Source: Sabethes cyaneus (Eukaryota; Arthropoda; Insecta; Diptera; Culicidae). Taken from it: a DNA stretch of 64,000 nt. Shown piece after piece: positions 45,121-54,589 of this stretch (the first letter of the stretch is position 1; every line of letters starts with the position of its first letter). The notes below the pieces were generated by a model. It did no database searches and was not told the DNA's origin. It saw only the letters and a program-made list of their open reading frames with translations. Both the position numbers and the translations under genes were made by a program. Location of the stretch: the NCBI RefSeq assembly GCF_943734655.1, contig NC_071354.1, forward strand, positions 44,307,744-44,371,743. Direction: 5' to 3'.

Positions 45121-46040
45121 CAGGGTGTTCAATAAGTTCGAGTACAACTTTTCATCATTGTGTAAGTGCGCATCATGTGCATTCTGTGTATTGGTATTGG
45201 TGTCAGATTTAACCTTATATATAGGCTAACCGACGCGCAAGGTGTCGTCGGGGTCCCAAGAGGTGAAGGGGAATTTCATCTATCACACCATCCATCGGTA
45301 CCGGAAGACGGGCTCTGATACTTTCGCGGCATACTGGTCAGGAGTTTGTGTTTTCTGATTAGAAACTGTTCATCTTGCAACAGCCGCACAATGTCCAAAA
45401 TGATCGACTGTAGGCGCCGACGTTGGCCAGCATCCCCCCGTCCCACATAAACATCCCGCGGTTCCAAAGCGCCGCGTCGGTGATGGTTTGGGGACGTGGG
45501 AAGCTTCCACTGGCGTTTATCGAGAAAAACGTGAAAATCAACGCCGCGTACTATAAAACCGAGGTTCTGGAGAAGGTTGTGGCCCCGGTACTTCGTGACC
45601 TCTACGGGAAAGATCAGCCCAGACCGGCCCACATGGCGAATATCGTCCAAGCGTGGTGTCGCGAGAATTTGACTGATTTTCTCGATAAGACTTTGTGGCC
45701 TCCCAGCTCCCCGGATCTTAATCCCCTGGACTTCTATGTATGGTCGTACATGCTGGTCAAGCACAGCGTACATAAAGTGAGCACTATGGATCAATTTTAG
45801 AAGCCCATTTCCAAGATCTGGGACGAGATGCCCATGGACCAGGTGCGTGCCGCGTGTGATTCTTTTTAGAAACATCTCAAGCACAAAGGCGAGGTGCTTC
45901 CATCAAATAAATCGTAAAGGCTCTCAATAAACACTGCTTCAATAAAATTTGACTCAGAAAAGGATATCTTGTATTTTCATTTTTTAAAGTTCATTTTTTA
46001 AACATATTTTAAAGTGTATTCGAACTTATTGAACACTCTG
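45121..46040 (+). mobile_element. ITm/mariner-type transposon (DD37E-like), inactive, 920 bp
   Basis: The left end CAGGGTGTTCAATAAGTTCG and the inverted right end CAGAGTGTTCAATAAGTTCG are flanked by TA (45119-45120 and 46041-46042). The transposase C-terminal half is on the + strand. The first catalytic block reads VFSD then a stop where Glu is usual, then KLFILQQPHNVQNDRL. VMVWG is near 45481. The second catalytic block (usually QQDSAPAH) has lost its core. SSPDLNPLDFYVWSYM and DEMPMDQVRAACD-like ends are present. Most of the N-terminal DNA-binding domain is deleted. Confidence 0.8.
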
Positions 46041-46054
46041 TACAGTAGACGGAG

Positions 46055-46380
46055 GAAGAGGCACAATTTGTGTCTAAAAATAACCCAACCAGATTCGTCG
46101 CTACCTTAATAAGGGGGTTGTGCAGTCTCCTTTTGTCCAGCGCCTCTGTGGTTCAAAGGTATATGTGTACCAGCGGGTCCCTGGCGGGTGTTGTGAGTTC
46201 CAGTCCGGTTCGACTCATGCACCTTCCAGCACTGGACAAAAGGTAGGAGTCACAACGTTTACTTGTTAAGCGTAGCTACCAGTAATCCCTCCTACTCACC
46301 TTTCCGCTCTTTCCACTCCACACCAAAAAATGTTCATTGCTTTCCCCTTCCGTCCCTTCACCAATTGTGTACAATGTACA
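46055..46380 (+). mobile_element. SINE-like repeat (family B), copy 2
   Basis: Starts AGAGGCACAATTTGTGTC and contains GGGGTTGTGCAGTCTCCTTT, a B-box-like GTGTTGTGAGTTCCAGTCCG, CACTGGACAAAAGGTAGGAG and ACTTGTTAAGCGTAGCTACC. It ends CCGTCCCTTCACCAATTGTG. Collinear with the inverted copy at 21705-22034. Confidence 0.6.
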
Positions 46381-46385
46381 AAATG

Positions 46386-46678
46386 TACAAAACGAGATGG
46401 AAAAGAGGGATATCAAAGAAAAAACGAGGATAATGGGCAGAAAAAGATAAAGAACGGAAGAGATAAGAAACAACACCATAGAAAAAGGAAGAAAATAAGA
46501 ATAAACTGAATAGAAATGGATAAAACAACTGGACAAAATAAGGAGAAAAATTGAGAAAAAGGATAGAAATGGAGGAAAAGAATAGAAGAAAATACGGGAG
46601 CAGGAAATTGAATAAAAGAGAATCGAAAAAGAGAAAAACGGGACAGAAAGAGAAAAAAATGGAAACGAGGAAAAACAA
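46386..46678. repeat. A/G-rich degenerate minisatellite, first segment
   Basis: Purine-rich irregular repeats of GGGACAGAAAGAGAAAAA-like units. Minus-strand open frames here (Phe/Ser-rich) are a composition artefact. The same composition resumes at 54531 and 56520. Confidence 0.75.
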
Positions 46679-46686
46679 GATATAAT
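46679..46686. repeat. hAT-like target-site duplication, left (GATATAAT)
   Basis: Eight bases repeated exactly at 54523-54530, directly outside the inverted ends of the element that holds the LINE and copia insertions. Confidence 0.8.
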
Positions 46687-46908
46687 TAGGGTGACCATAC
46701 CGATCCAACTAAAAATCAAGACATTTTCTGCCCAAACATGCCGTCCTAAGACAACGCCTGTTGAATAACGTTTCGCCAGTTAACTCGGCTGTGGGCTACT
46801 GCTCTCCAATTCCTCGGACACCGAGTACTCTCCGCCGGATCTCGCTCCACCTGGTCTAACCATCTTGCTCGCTGCACTCCTGGTCGTCTTCTTTCTACTG
46901 GATTTGAG

Positions 46909-46913
46909 ATAAA
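46909..46913. repeat. copia target-site duplication, left (ATAAA)
   Basis: Five bases repeated exactly at 51416-51420. Removing the element and one copy restores the reading frame of the interrupted LINE tail. Confidence 0.92.
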
Positions 46914-47120
46914 TATTAGGAATGACAATTTCCTATCCCTTACATACTGAATTCTGCACACTGGCAACACAGCTGTCATCGATCATTCTATACCGGAAAC
47001 ATTATATTCATTCTTTTTATATTGTCATCACTGAAAAACCTCGTTTCTATATTAAACTCGTTCTTTTAAGCAAACTCGTAGTTTTTCCTTTTTGATCCGG
47101 CCATCACTGTCCTCTCAAAA
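46914..47120 (+). repeat. copia 5' LTR
   Basis: 207 bp, starting TATTAGGAATGACAATTTCC and ending TGTCCTCTCAAAA. Unusually, the ends are not the common TG...CA. Identical by eye to 51209-51415. Confidence 0.95.
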
Positions 47121-47136
47121 GGTTATTGGCCCAGTG
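47121..47136 (+). promoter_or_regulatory. Primer-binding site (half-tRNA type)
   Basis: GGTTATTGGCCCAG directly follows the 5' LTR. It is complementary, with one mismatch, to the anticodon stem-loop of initiator tRNA-Met (CTGGGCCCATAACC), and not to a tRNA 3' end. Drosophila copia uses such an internal initiator-tRNA fragment as primer. Confidence 0.7.
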
Positions 47137-47178
47137 AATTCGCGAGTGTCGGGATCATGTTCAAATGTGAAAACTAAA

Positions 47179-50100
47179 ATGGAGAAGGAGGCCGAAATTG
47201 CTCGTGTTCCGCAGTTCGACGGTACAAACTATCCATCGTGGAAGTTCCGGATGCAAGTCGTGCTAGAAGAGCATGAACTTTTAGAGTGCATTGAATCGGA
47301 GCTTCAAGAAGTGGATCAGTATGTCGCAAAGCCGGAAGATGCAATTGCCGTTAAAGAGCAAAAAGAGAAAGCAGCTGAAAAACGAAAGAGAAAAGATCGA
47401 CGCTGCAAGTCCCTTTTAATCGCACGGATACATGACAGTCAACTGGAATATATTCAAGATAAACCCACACCGAGAGCAATTTGGTTACCGCTACAGCAAA
47501 TTTTCGAGCGAAGAAGTATCGCTAGCCGTTTGCATTTAAAGAAGAAGTTGGTGTTATTGCGATACAATGGTGGTTCCCTACAGAATCATTTTTTAGTGTT
47601 TGACCGTATTGTGCGCGATTACAAAGCGACGGGTGCTATGCTGGACGACATTGACATAGTATGTCACCTTCTACTAACACTAACACTCGCTGAGGAGTAT
47701 GCGACCGTTGTGACGGCATTGGAAACTATGCCTGAAGAAAAGTTAACAATAGAACTCGTAAAGTGTCGTTTGTTGGACGCCGAAATAAAGCAAAATAGTG
47801 CTAGCAATGATTCTCCCGTGTCTAAAAATGACGATGCTGCTTTTGCCGGTTCAAGTGGTAGGAAGCAACTGCAACAAAAGAAGAAGATTCGGTGTTTTGG
47901 CTGTAACGAAGAAGGCCATAAAATTTCAGACTGTCCTGAGAAAAATAAGAAAAATGGTGTTATGAAAAAGAGTGCGCATTTTGGAAAAAGTGAAGATGGT
48001 GTATGTTTCATAGGTGAACGATTACGGTACACTTCACAAAAGCAACAGGTGAGCTGGGTCATAGACTCGGGATCTTCGGAACACTTGACAAACGATCGGA
48101 GTCTATTCGAGGGTTTGGTTCCAATCGAGAGACCGATTCAAATTGCTGTTGCGAAGGAAGGAGAATGCATCACCGCGAAGCACTGCGGCAAGGTGAATCT
48201 GATATCCATCGTAAATGGTGAGTCCATTCCGATTACTCTGAATAATGTACTGTATATTCCGGAAGCGAGAGTAAACTTACTTTCTGTGCGAAAAATGGAA
48301 ACAGCGGGATTAAAAATCGTGTTTATTGACGGTAAAGTTAGTGTAGAGCAAAGGTCACGATTGATCGCAGTCGGAACACGACGGGGAAAACTGTATGAAA
48401 TGGATTTTTTCCGCGACATAGATTCATCTTCGCATTTTTGCGGTCGGATTCCTAAAGAGCTCGAACTTTGGCACCGTCGGTACGGTCATTTAAGCGCGAA
48501 GAACTTGAAGGTGCTTGCGCGTTACGATATGGTTGACGGCCTTGACTTCGAAAACGTAAAAAGGTGTGAAACTGAAATCTTTTGTGAGTCGTGCATCGCC
48601 GGTAAGCAGACTCGTGAACCGTTCACCACGCATAAAGATAGACGTTCTTCTAGAGTGCTCGAACTTATACATTCAGACGTTTGTGGTCCAGTGACACCGG
48701 TCGGTATAAATGGAGAAAAGTACTTTGTTTCGTTTATTGATGACTGGAGTAGATTTACCGTGGTTTTCCTTCTGAAATCAAAGGACCAAGTCATTGAAAA
48801 GTTTCTTGAGTACGAGGCCATCGCGAGTGCTAAATTCGGTAGGAATATTTCCCGATTCCGTTGTGATAATGGAGGAGAATATAAAAACCGCACATTTACC
48901 GATTTTTGTAAACAAAAAGGAATACAAATTGAATGGACAGTACCATATTCACCAGAACAGAATGGTACAAGTGAGCGTATGAACAGAACCCTAGTCGAGA
49001 AAGCTCGTTCTATGCTGGAAGATAGTAGTGTTAACAAGAAACTTTGGGGTTCAGCAATTCAAACCGCGGCGTTTTTGGTGAATCGCAGGCCAGCTAGCGC
49101 TATTGGTTCTACAAAGACTCCTTTCGAAATATGGAATGGGTTTAAACCGAATGTGAATAGGCTTCGAGTTTTCGGGGTAGATGCCTACGTACATATACCG
49201 AAAGAGTGTAGAAAGAAACTAGATGCAAAGTCGTGGCGAGGGGTTTTTATCGGGTATACCACTAACGGGTATCGCATTTGGAATCCTAAGCGGAGGGAAA
49301 TAGTTGCAGCACGTGATGTCATATTTTTGGAAAACTTCGATCATGTCGTTCCGAAGGAAGATGATGCTTCGCCAAACGACTACTTCGAAATTGGGTGTGT
49401 TCAAAACAAGCATCCGAGCATTGAAAATGAAAGTGCTCCGATTGGTTCTGTCGAAGTAGACTCCGGCAGTGAGAATACTGAGGACAATTTCGACAGTGCA
49501 ACTGAGGATATATGCAGGGAGCCAGAGATTGAGGACGAAGCAATAGTCAACGGCAGTCAAAGACCTCAAAGACTGCGTAATGCTCCAGGTTGGCATAGTG
49601 ATTATGATTTGAATTACACTGGATTTGCTCTGAACGCGGACAGTTTCGTTGATAATTTGCCAACTTCGATAAGCGACATGAAAACGCGTACCGATTGGCC
49701 AAAATGGCAAGAAGCTATAAGTGAAGAAATAAATTCGCTGATGAAAAATGATACTTGGACATATGTCAAGCTGCCAGAAGGAAGAAAACCGATCACTTGT
49801 AAATGGGTATTCAAAATAAAGCGATCTGATGATGGAAGGGATGATCGTTACAAAGCTCGCCTAGTGGCGCGTGGCTTTTCTCAAAAACTTGGATTCGACT
49901 ATTCCGAAACATATTCTCCAGTTGCCAAACTGGATACGATCCGAACAATCTTGGCGATTGCGAATCAAGAAAAACTGCACATTCATCAGATGGACGTACG
50001 AACTGCATTTTTGAACGGCAAAATAACTGAGGAGATTCATATGCTGCCACCGGAGGGATACGAGCAGAGTAATGGTCTAGTGTGTCGTCTGAATCGTGCT

Positions 50101-51201
50101 TTATATGGCCTGAAACAAGCGTCAAGAGCGTGGAATTTACGTTTTGATGAGTTCATGCAGGAATTGGACTTCAAGCGAAGTACAAATGATCCGTGCTTAT
50201 ATATAAGAAAGTTGAGTGGATTAACAGTGTTCCTAATATTATATGTAGATGATATTCTCATCATTTCATGTAGTTTGCCTTTGGTCAGAGATGTGAAGCG
50301 GCGTTTCATTAGGGAATTTGATATGTCTGATATCGGCGAAGTGAAGAATTTCCTTGGCATGAAAGTCAATCGGAGTATTGAGAAGCGGATCTTAAAAATT
50401 AGCCAGAGAGGATTCCTGGAAAGACTTCTACACCGTTTTAACATGCAGGACTGCAAACCTAGCTCAACGCCAATTGAATGTCATCTTCGTCTGAAGTTAG
50501 GAGAGATAGCAGAACGGACGACTAAACCCTATCGTGAATTAGTCGGATGTTTGATGTACGTTGCTTTAACATCGCGACCTGATCTGTGCGCCGCTGTTAA
50601 TTATTTCAGCCAATTCCAGAGCTACCCTACCGAACAACACTGGGTACATTTAAAAAGAGTTCTACGTTATATTCAGGGAACGCTTGACCTCGAATTGGTT
50701 TACAAAGGAAATGATAATGTGTCAGTACTGGAAGCGTATGCAGATGCAGATTGGGCGAATGACACGACTGACAGGAAGTCATTATCGGGATACGTCTTTC
50801 GCGTTTTTGGTAGTACCGTTTGTTGGGTGACCAGGAAGCAATCAACGATTTCGCTGTCATCTACTGAAGCGGAGCTTGTGTCATTAAGTACGGCAGTATG
50901 TCATGGAACATGGTTAGCGCGACTATTAGGAGATGTTAGTATCGAATTGAGTAACCCAGTCACCTATTTCGAGGACAACCAATCGACTATTCGTGTAGCA
51001 GAAGATGATCGTGGAGTAGGTCGTCTAAAGCATATTGATGTGAAGCACATGTTTGTACGAAATGAAATACAACAGGGGCGTGTTATACTGCAGTATGTGT
51101 CAACAACCGAGCAGCTAGCTGACGTTATGACGAAGGGTCTGCCAGTAGCAATTTTTCAGAAGCATCGACAAAATCTAGGATTGATGAGTTCAGTAAATTG
51201 A
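47179..51201 (+). CDS. copia Gag-Pol polyprotein, 1340 residues
   Basis: The likely start is the ATG at 47179 (MEKEAEIARVPQFDG); the open frame extends upstream into the LTR only without ATG. Domains in order: Gag (about 1-235, with PQFDGTNYPSWKFRM); CCHC zinc knuckle at 239-252 (CFGCNEEGHKISDC); aspartic protease with DSG at 296-298; integrase HHCC zinc finger from His432; integrase catalytic core with Asp500, Asp563 and Glu599 (spacing DX35E); reverse transcriptase (HQMDVRTAFLNG; catalytic YVDD at 1022-1025); RNase H (YADADWAND, about 1187; SLSSTEAELVSL). All motifs are intact and there are no frameshifts, so it probably encodes a working polyprotein. Codon use is AT-richer than in Dld. Gag and Pol share one frame, as in copia. 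Confidence 0.97.
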   Translation: MEKEAEIARVPQFDGTNYPSWKFRMQVVLEEHELLECIESELQEVDQYVAKPEDAIAVKEQKEKAAEKRKRKDRRCKSLLIARIHDSQLEYIQDKPTPRAIWLPLQQIFERRSIASRLHLKKKLVLLRYNGGSLQNHFLVFDRIVRDYKATGAMLDDIDIVCHLLLTLTLAEEYATVVTALETMPEEKLTIELVKCRLLDAEIKQNSASNDSPVSKNDDAAFAGSSGRKQLQQKKKIRCFGCNEEGHKISDCPEKNKKNGVMKKSAHFGKSEDGVCFIGERLRYTSQKQQVSWVIDSGSSEHLTNDRSLFEGLVPIERPIQIAVAKEGECITAKHCGKVNLISIVNGESIPITLNNVLYIPEARVNLLSVRKMETAGLKIVFIDGKVSVEQRSRLIAVGTRRGKLYEMDFFRDIDSSSHFCGRIPKELELWHRRYGHLSAKNLKVLARYDMVDGLDFENVKRCETEIFCESCIAGKQTREPFTTHKDRRSSRVLELIHSDVCGPVTPVGINGEKYFVSFIDDWSRFTVVFLLKSKDQVIEKFLEYEAIASAKFGRNISRFRCDNGGEYKNRTFTDFCKQKGIQIEWTVPYSPEQNGTSERMNRTLVEKARSMLEDSSVNKKLWGSAIQTAAFLVNRRPASAIGSTKTPFEIWNGFKPNVNRLRVFGVDAYVHIPKECRKKLDAKSWRGVFIGYTTNGYRIWNPKRREIVAARDVIFLENFDHVVPKEDDASPNDYFEIGCVQNKHPSIENESAPIGSVEVDSGSENTEDNFDSATEDICREPEIEDEAIVNGSQRPQRLRNAPGWHSDYDLNYTGFALNADSFVDNLPTSISDMKTRTDWPKWQEAISEEINSLMKNDTWTYVKLPEGRKPITCKWVFKIKRSDDGRDDRYKARLVARGFSQKLGFDYSETYSPVAKLDTIRTILAIANQEKLHIHQMDVRTAFLNGKITEEIHMLPPEGYEQSNGLVCRLNRALYGLKQASRAWNLRFDEFMQELDFKRSTNDPCLYIRKLSGLTVFLILYVDDILIISCSLPLVRDVKRRFIREFDMSDIGEVKNFLGMKVNRSIEKRILKISQRGFLERLLHRFNMQDCKPSSTPIECHLRLKLGEIAERTTKPYRELVGCLMYVALTSRPDLCAAVNYFSQFQSYPTEQHWVHLKRVLRYIQGTLDLELVYKGNDNVSVLEAYADADWANDTTDRKSLSGYVFRVFGSTVCWVTRKQSTISLSSTEAELVSLSTAVCHGTWLARLLGDVSIELSNPVTYFEDNQSTIRVAEDDRGVGRLKHIDVKHMFVRNEIQQGRVILQYVSTTEQLADVMTKGLPVAIFQKHRQNLGLMSSVN

Positions 51202-51208
51202 GCGGGGG
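51196..51208 (+). promoter_or_regulatory. Polypurine tract of copia
   Basis: Purine-rich AATTGAGCGGGGG directly before the 3' LTR and overlapping the stop codon. Expected site of plus-strand priming. Confidence 0.7.
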
Positions 51209-51415
51209 TATTAGGAATGACAATTTCCTATCCCTTACATACTGAATTCTGCACACTGGCAACACAGCTGTCATCGATCATTCTATACCGGAAACATTAT
51301 ATTCATTCTTTTTATATTGTCATCACTGAAAAACCTCGTTTCTATATTAAACTCGTTCTTTTAAGCAAACTCGTAGTTTTTCCTTTTTGATCCGGCCATC
51401 ACTGTCCTCTCAAAA
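51209..51415 (+). repeat. copia 3' LTR
   Basis: 207 bp, identical by eye to the 5' LTR. Confidence 0.95.
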
Positions 51416-51420
51416 ATAAA
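51416..51420. repeat. copia target-site duplication, right (ATAAA)
   Basis: Exact partner of 46909-46913. Confidence 0.92.
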
Positions 51421-54400
51421 CACCATCTTTGCAGGGTAGTTGTCCGAAATTCTTGCAACATGTCCTGCCCATCGTATCCGTCCAGCTTTAACCACGTTTT
51501 GAGATACTGGGTTCGCCATAGAGCTGTGCATGTTCATCGTTTGGTTGATGGTTCATCATTCATCCATGGTTGATCCTCCATCTCCATACTCCGTTTTCCT
51601 GTACGCCGCCGGTGATCGTTCTTAGTACTCGTATTCCGAAAACTCCGAGTTGTAACTAACGGGGTCGTAACTACCCCGCACTTAACGACACCCCCTAAAA
51701 CAAACAAACCTCGGCGGAGATGTTGACCGGGATCCGTTTGCGGTCAGGTTGATGACTTTTCCCGGCGTTCCGGCTGCGGGCGTACTTGGGGCTCTGAATA
51801 AGCGCAATGGCGACGACGAGGCGTAACTGCGATGGCGTCGTTGGCAGGGACGCTCCTTCAGCTTCAGGATTGACGGATGTGGTGGTAACGGCGGACGTGA
51901 GGACTAAATTCGGTACAACTCAGGGACAGTTCCGGGCCACGTTGGTAACCATCAGGTAAACGCAGAAAACTTAGGAAACTCAGGGGTCCTAAAAGCGAGA
52001 CGGTATGTTTAGCGTCGAGTTTTGGAGCGGTCATGGTCGGGAATATGCCGTGTGAATTTTCTGATAGCCATACCTGTTGTTTGCTCCTTTTCGCACCTTT
52101 TCGGCACCTTTAAAACTTTGTATATTTGTAGTGGTCTTTCACTAAGAATTTCTGATACGTAGCTTCATACACTCAGCCCAGACTTTTATTTTAGTTTTGT
52201 CTCCACTGTCTCAGTTGTGCGACTATATTTCGTTTTTCAGGACCGTACTGTTTGACTTCGGACAGGGTAATGGCTCAAGCTATTTTTTGTCCAACGATCT
52301 ATAACCTTTTCGCGCCAAAACCTCCACTGTCTCTCGCTTATCGTTTTCTGGACTCTTTATCGCCACCCGCAATCCATGTTAGCTTTGCTTCATTTTCCGC
52401 CCCCTGGTGGTGGGTGGGTGGAAGCCGTTGACGTGTGGCTGCGTACACGTCATCGGGGAAAGCTGTTCGCAATAGGGTGTTCGAACTACTCTCTTGACAA
52501 TTTATTGCAGGACATTCATAAAATATTTTGCACCCGCGAGAGTCTCCTAAATCTTGGGCAGATACTAAGCCGACGGTTACAGAGAACTCGTATAGGTCCT
52601 CCTCGAGCATTGTCTATGTTTCATGCTTGTTGAGAACAACCGGTCTAGTAAGCGTCTTACACAGAGTACTCTATGTACAAGGGCGGTCTGCTCGACCGCA
52701 CGACTTCCGCTGTTAATACGTCTCCGAATCTCACGACTAGTATCATTGTCTGTCGTTACCAGTGAGCCAAGGTATACCTATAGCCAAGGTATAGTCTATA
52801 GACACATTAGTCGACTACCCAAACTCATCGCCGTCGGCCTATGAAGATTTAGAATTCGATAAACCGACCAACCTAACCTTCCGCTCCTTGTGCTTAGAGG
52901 TACAATTCTCACAATGCTAGACAAATATGATCGTGATGATGTACCACTCCAACCATACAGATAACCAAATTACACTCTATTGTAGAGTCAAATGCTTTCT
53001 TGTATAAATGCTATAGTGAGTTTCAGTGAGCAAGCTAAACCTAACTACCCTCGAAATGGTACCGAAAACCAGAGGAAAAGCCCCCAAATAACCTGGAAAG
53101 CCCCAGAAAAACATCATATAGGAGACCAGAAACGAATAAGGCATACCATACGGACCCGGGGTTGCTCATGCTATATCAAGAGCTTTTCTCAATTGTACTC
53201 GTCCTGGCCTATTTGTCGCCAATTCGTTGAGCATCTCGACATTCTCGCAAGTCATCTGCAATCTGGTCGAGCTACGCAGCACGTAAGGCCCCTCTTTTTC
53301 TAGAGTTGCTGGTGCATTTTTGCGACATGGCTCATATGCCTGCGCCATTCTCTGCTTTCTGCTTGTACTTCGCCAAAAATAGTCCGCAACACCTTTCGTA
53401 CAAATACACGTCTATCTTCCATAAGCAAGGCCTCACAAGTCTTGTGGAGTGAAAAGAAGGCCGAATTCCAGCTTAAATGCATCGTTGAATCTCCTTAGCT
53501 GTATTATTAGTGGTTTCCCTGTATATTTGGTTTGCGACGCATTGATTTTTTACTCAATCCTCTTAACCTCCGTTTTCCGTCGTCTACAAAGACAAGGAGT
53601 TGGCTTCGTTTGTTGAAGTTCTTCTCATTCGTTCCGAAGCTCGCTCGTCGGATCACACCTCCAATAACGATGCTAAACAAACAGTCTAAAGGACAATTCG
53701 AAAGGAGTCAACCACCTTAGTTGGTCTGGATAACCGTTCTTATGCACTAACTGCCATAGCTCTTCAAGTTTAACTGTATCGAATGCTGCCTTGGAGTCCA
53801 CGTCAATATAACCCGTGGGTATGTTGTATTCCCGACAACTCGGGAGGAATTCTCTGAGTGAGAAAATTTGACCCGTAGCAGCACGGCCTCTCGTAAAGCT
53901 CGCGAGATACTACCCTACGAAATTTCTTGCTATTGCAGAAAGACGCCGCAACAAAATCTGGGAGCACTTTGTATTCCGTCGTAGGTTTGAGCGCACAGTT
54001 ACTGGTACTAGGTAATGATTTAGGGTGTATTGATGATGTTTGAGAAAAATCGACCATCGATGAGAATTAGACAGATTAGGCTCAATACCCGTTGGTCAGG
54101 TGATCCCAAGGGTGGCTTGTGATTACCTTTGCTTGGAAAAAAGTACTTCCGATAATCATGCAAAGTTCTCGTTCGTGTCGGTGTGCAGACAATAAACGCC
54201 TTCATAACCCCGATGACGATCTTGATGCCCCATCGAGATCAACTGTCGAACGTCTCGTCGTCGGGTCTACAGCAGTTTAAACAGTCGAAAGTATCCTACA
54301 TTTACGAAACTGAGAATGTAAAATCAGGCATCGAAGATAAGATAATCTATGTTTCTAGAGAAAGTGACAAAGCAAGACTTTAAAAACATATGTACTTCAA

Positions 54401-54522
54401 TTTCTTTAGTAAAGCAGGATTTCATTTTAAAAATCAGGATTTTCCGCTGTAAGCCAGGGCACCAAGACACCGCTCGTGAAAACAGGACATGTCCGGGTAA
54501 ATCAGGACGTGTGGTCACCCTA

Positions 54523-54530
54523 GATATAAT
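54523..54530. repeat. hAT-like target-site duplication, right (GATATAAT)
   Basis: Exact partner of 46679-46686. Confidence 0.8.
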
Positions 54531-54589
54531 AAAAGGAAGAATGGAACAGATCAAAACGAACAACTGGATAAAAAACGAAAAAACCCGAT

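Larger units (their letters stand above)
46914..51415 (+). mobile_element. Ty1/copia LTR retrotransposon, full length, 4502 bp
   Basis: Two 207-bp LTRs flank one uninterrupted gag-pol frame. A 5-bp duplication (ATAAA), a primer-binding site and a purine-rich tract are all present. The LTRs show no difference by eye, so the insertion is recent and the copy could be mobile. No envelope-like second frame is present. Confidence 0.97.
46746..54010 (-). pseudogene. Mosaic of minus-strand LINE fragments, one split by copia
   Basis: From high to low coordinate: 54010-53540 is a reverse-transcriptase relic (FVLRRLSAIARNFVG, SCREYNIPTGYID, DTVKLEELWQLVHKNG). About 53540-53160 is the remainder of a LINE, including its 3' tail. 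52840-52520 is the C-terminal region of another copy (SLVTTDNDTSREIRRRI, WTMLEEDLYEF-like). 51650-51421 plus 46908-46746 is one C-terminal tail (GRIRWAGHVARISDN, then RRRPGVQRARWLDQVERDPA, NWRAVAHSRVNWRNVIQQAL, stop). Its frame is cut by the copia insertion at the ATAAA target. Stretches 51650-52500 and 54010-54350 are not assigned. Confidence 0.75.
46687..54522. mobile_element. hAT-like element expanded by nested insertions
   Basis: The left end TAGGGTGACCATAC and the inverted right end TAGGGTGACCACAC are bracketed by the 8-bp duplication GATATAAT. Only about 60 bases at the left and roughly 170 at the right look like the original element; the rest is LINE fragments and the copia element. 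No hAT transposase is visible. The TAGGGTGACCA terminus is seen in dispersed non-autonomous elements of many animals. Confidence 0.72.

Noticed and set aside
45276..45884. 202-codon minus-strand frame
   Set aside because: It is antisense to the mariner-type transposase relic on the + strand, which has recognisable motifs.
46276..46719. 147-codon Phe/Ser-rich membrane-like protein on the minus strand
   Set aside because: The composition follows directly from the A/G-rich tract, and the same bias appears at 56639-57102.
48522..49037. 171-codon minus-strand frame and other antisense frames across 47664-50860
   Set aside because: All are shadows of the intact copia gag-pol frame.
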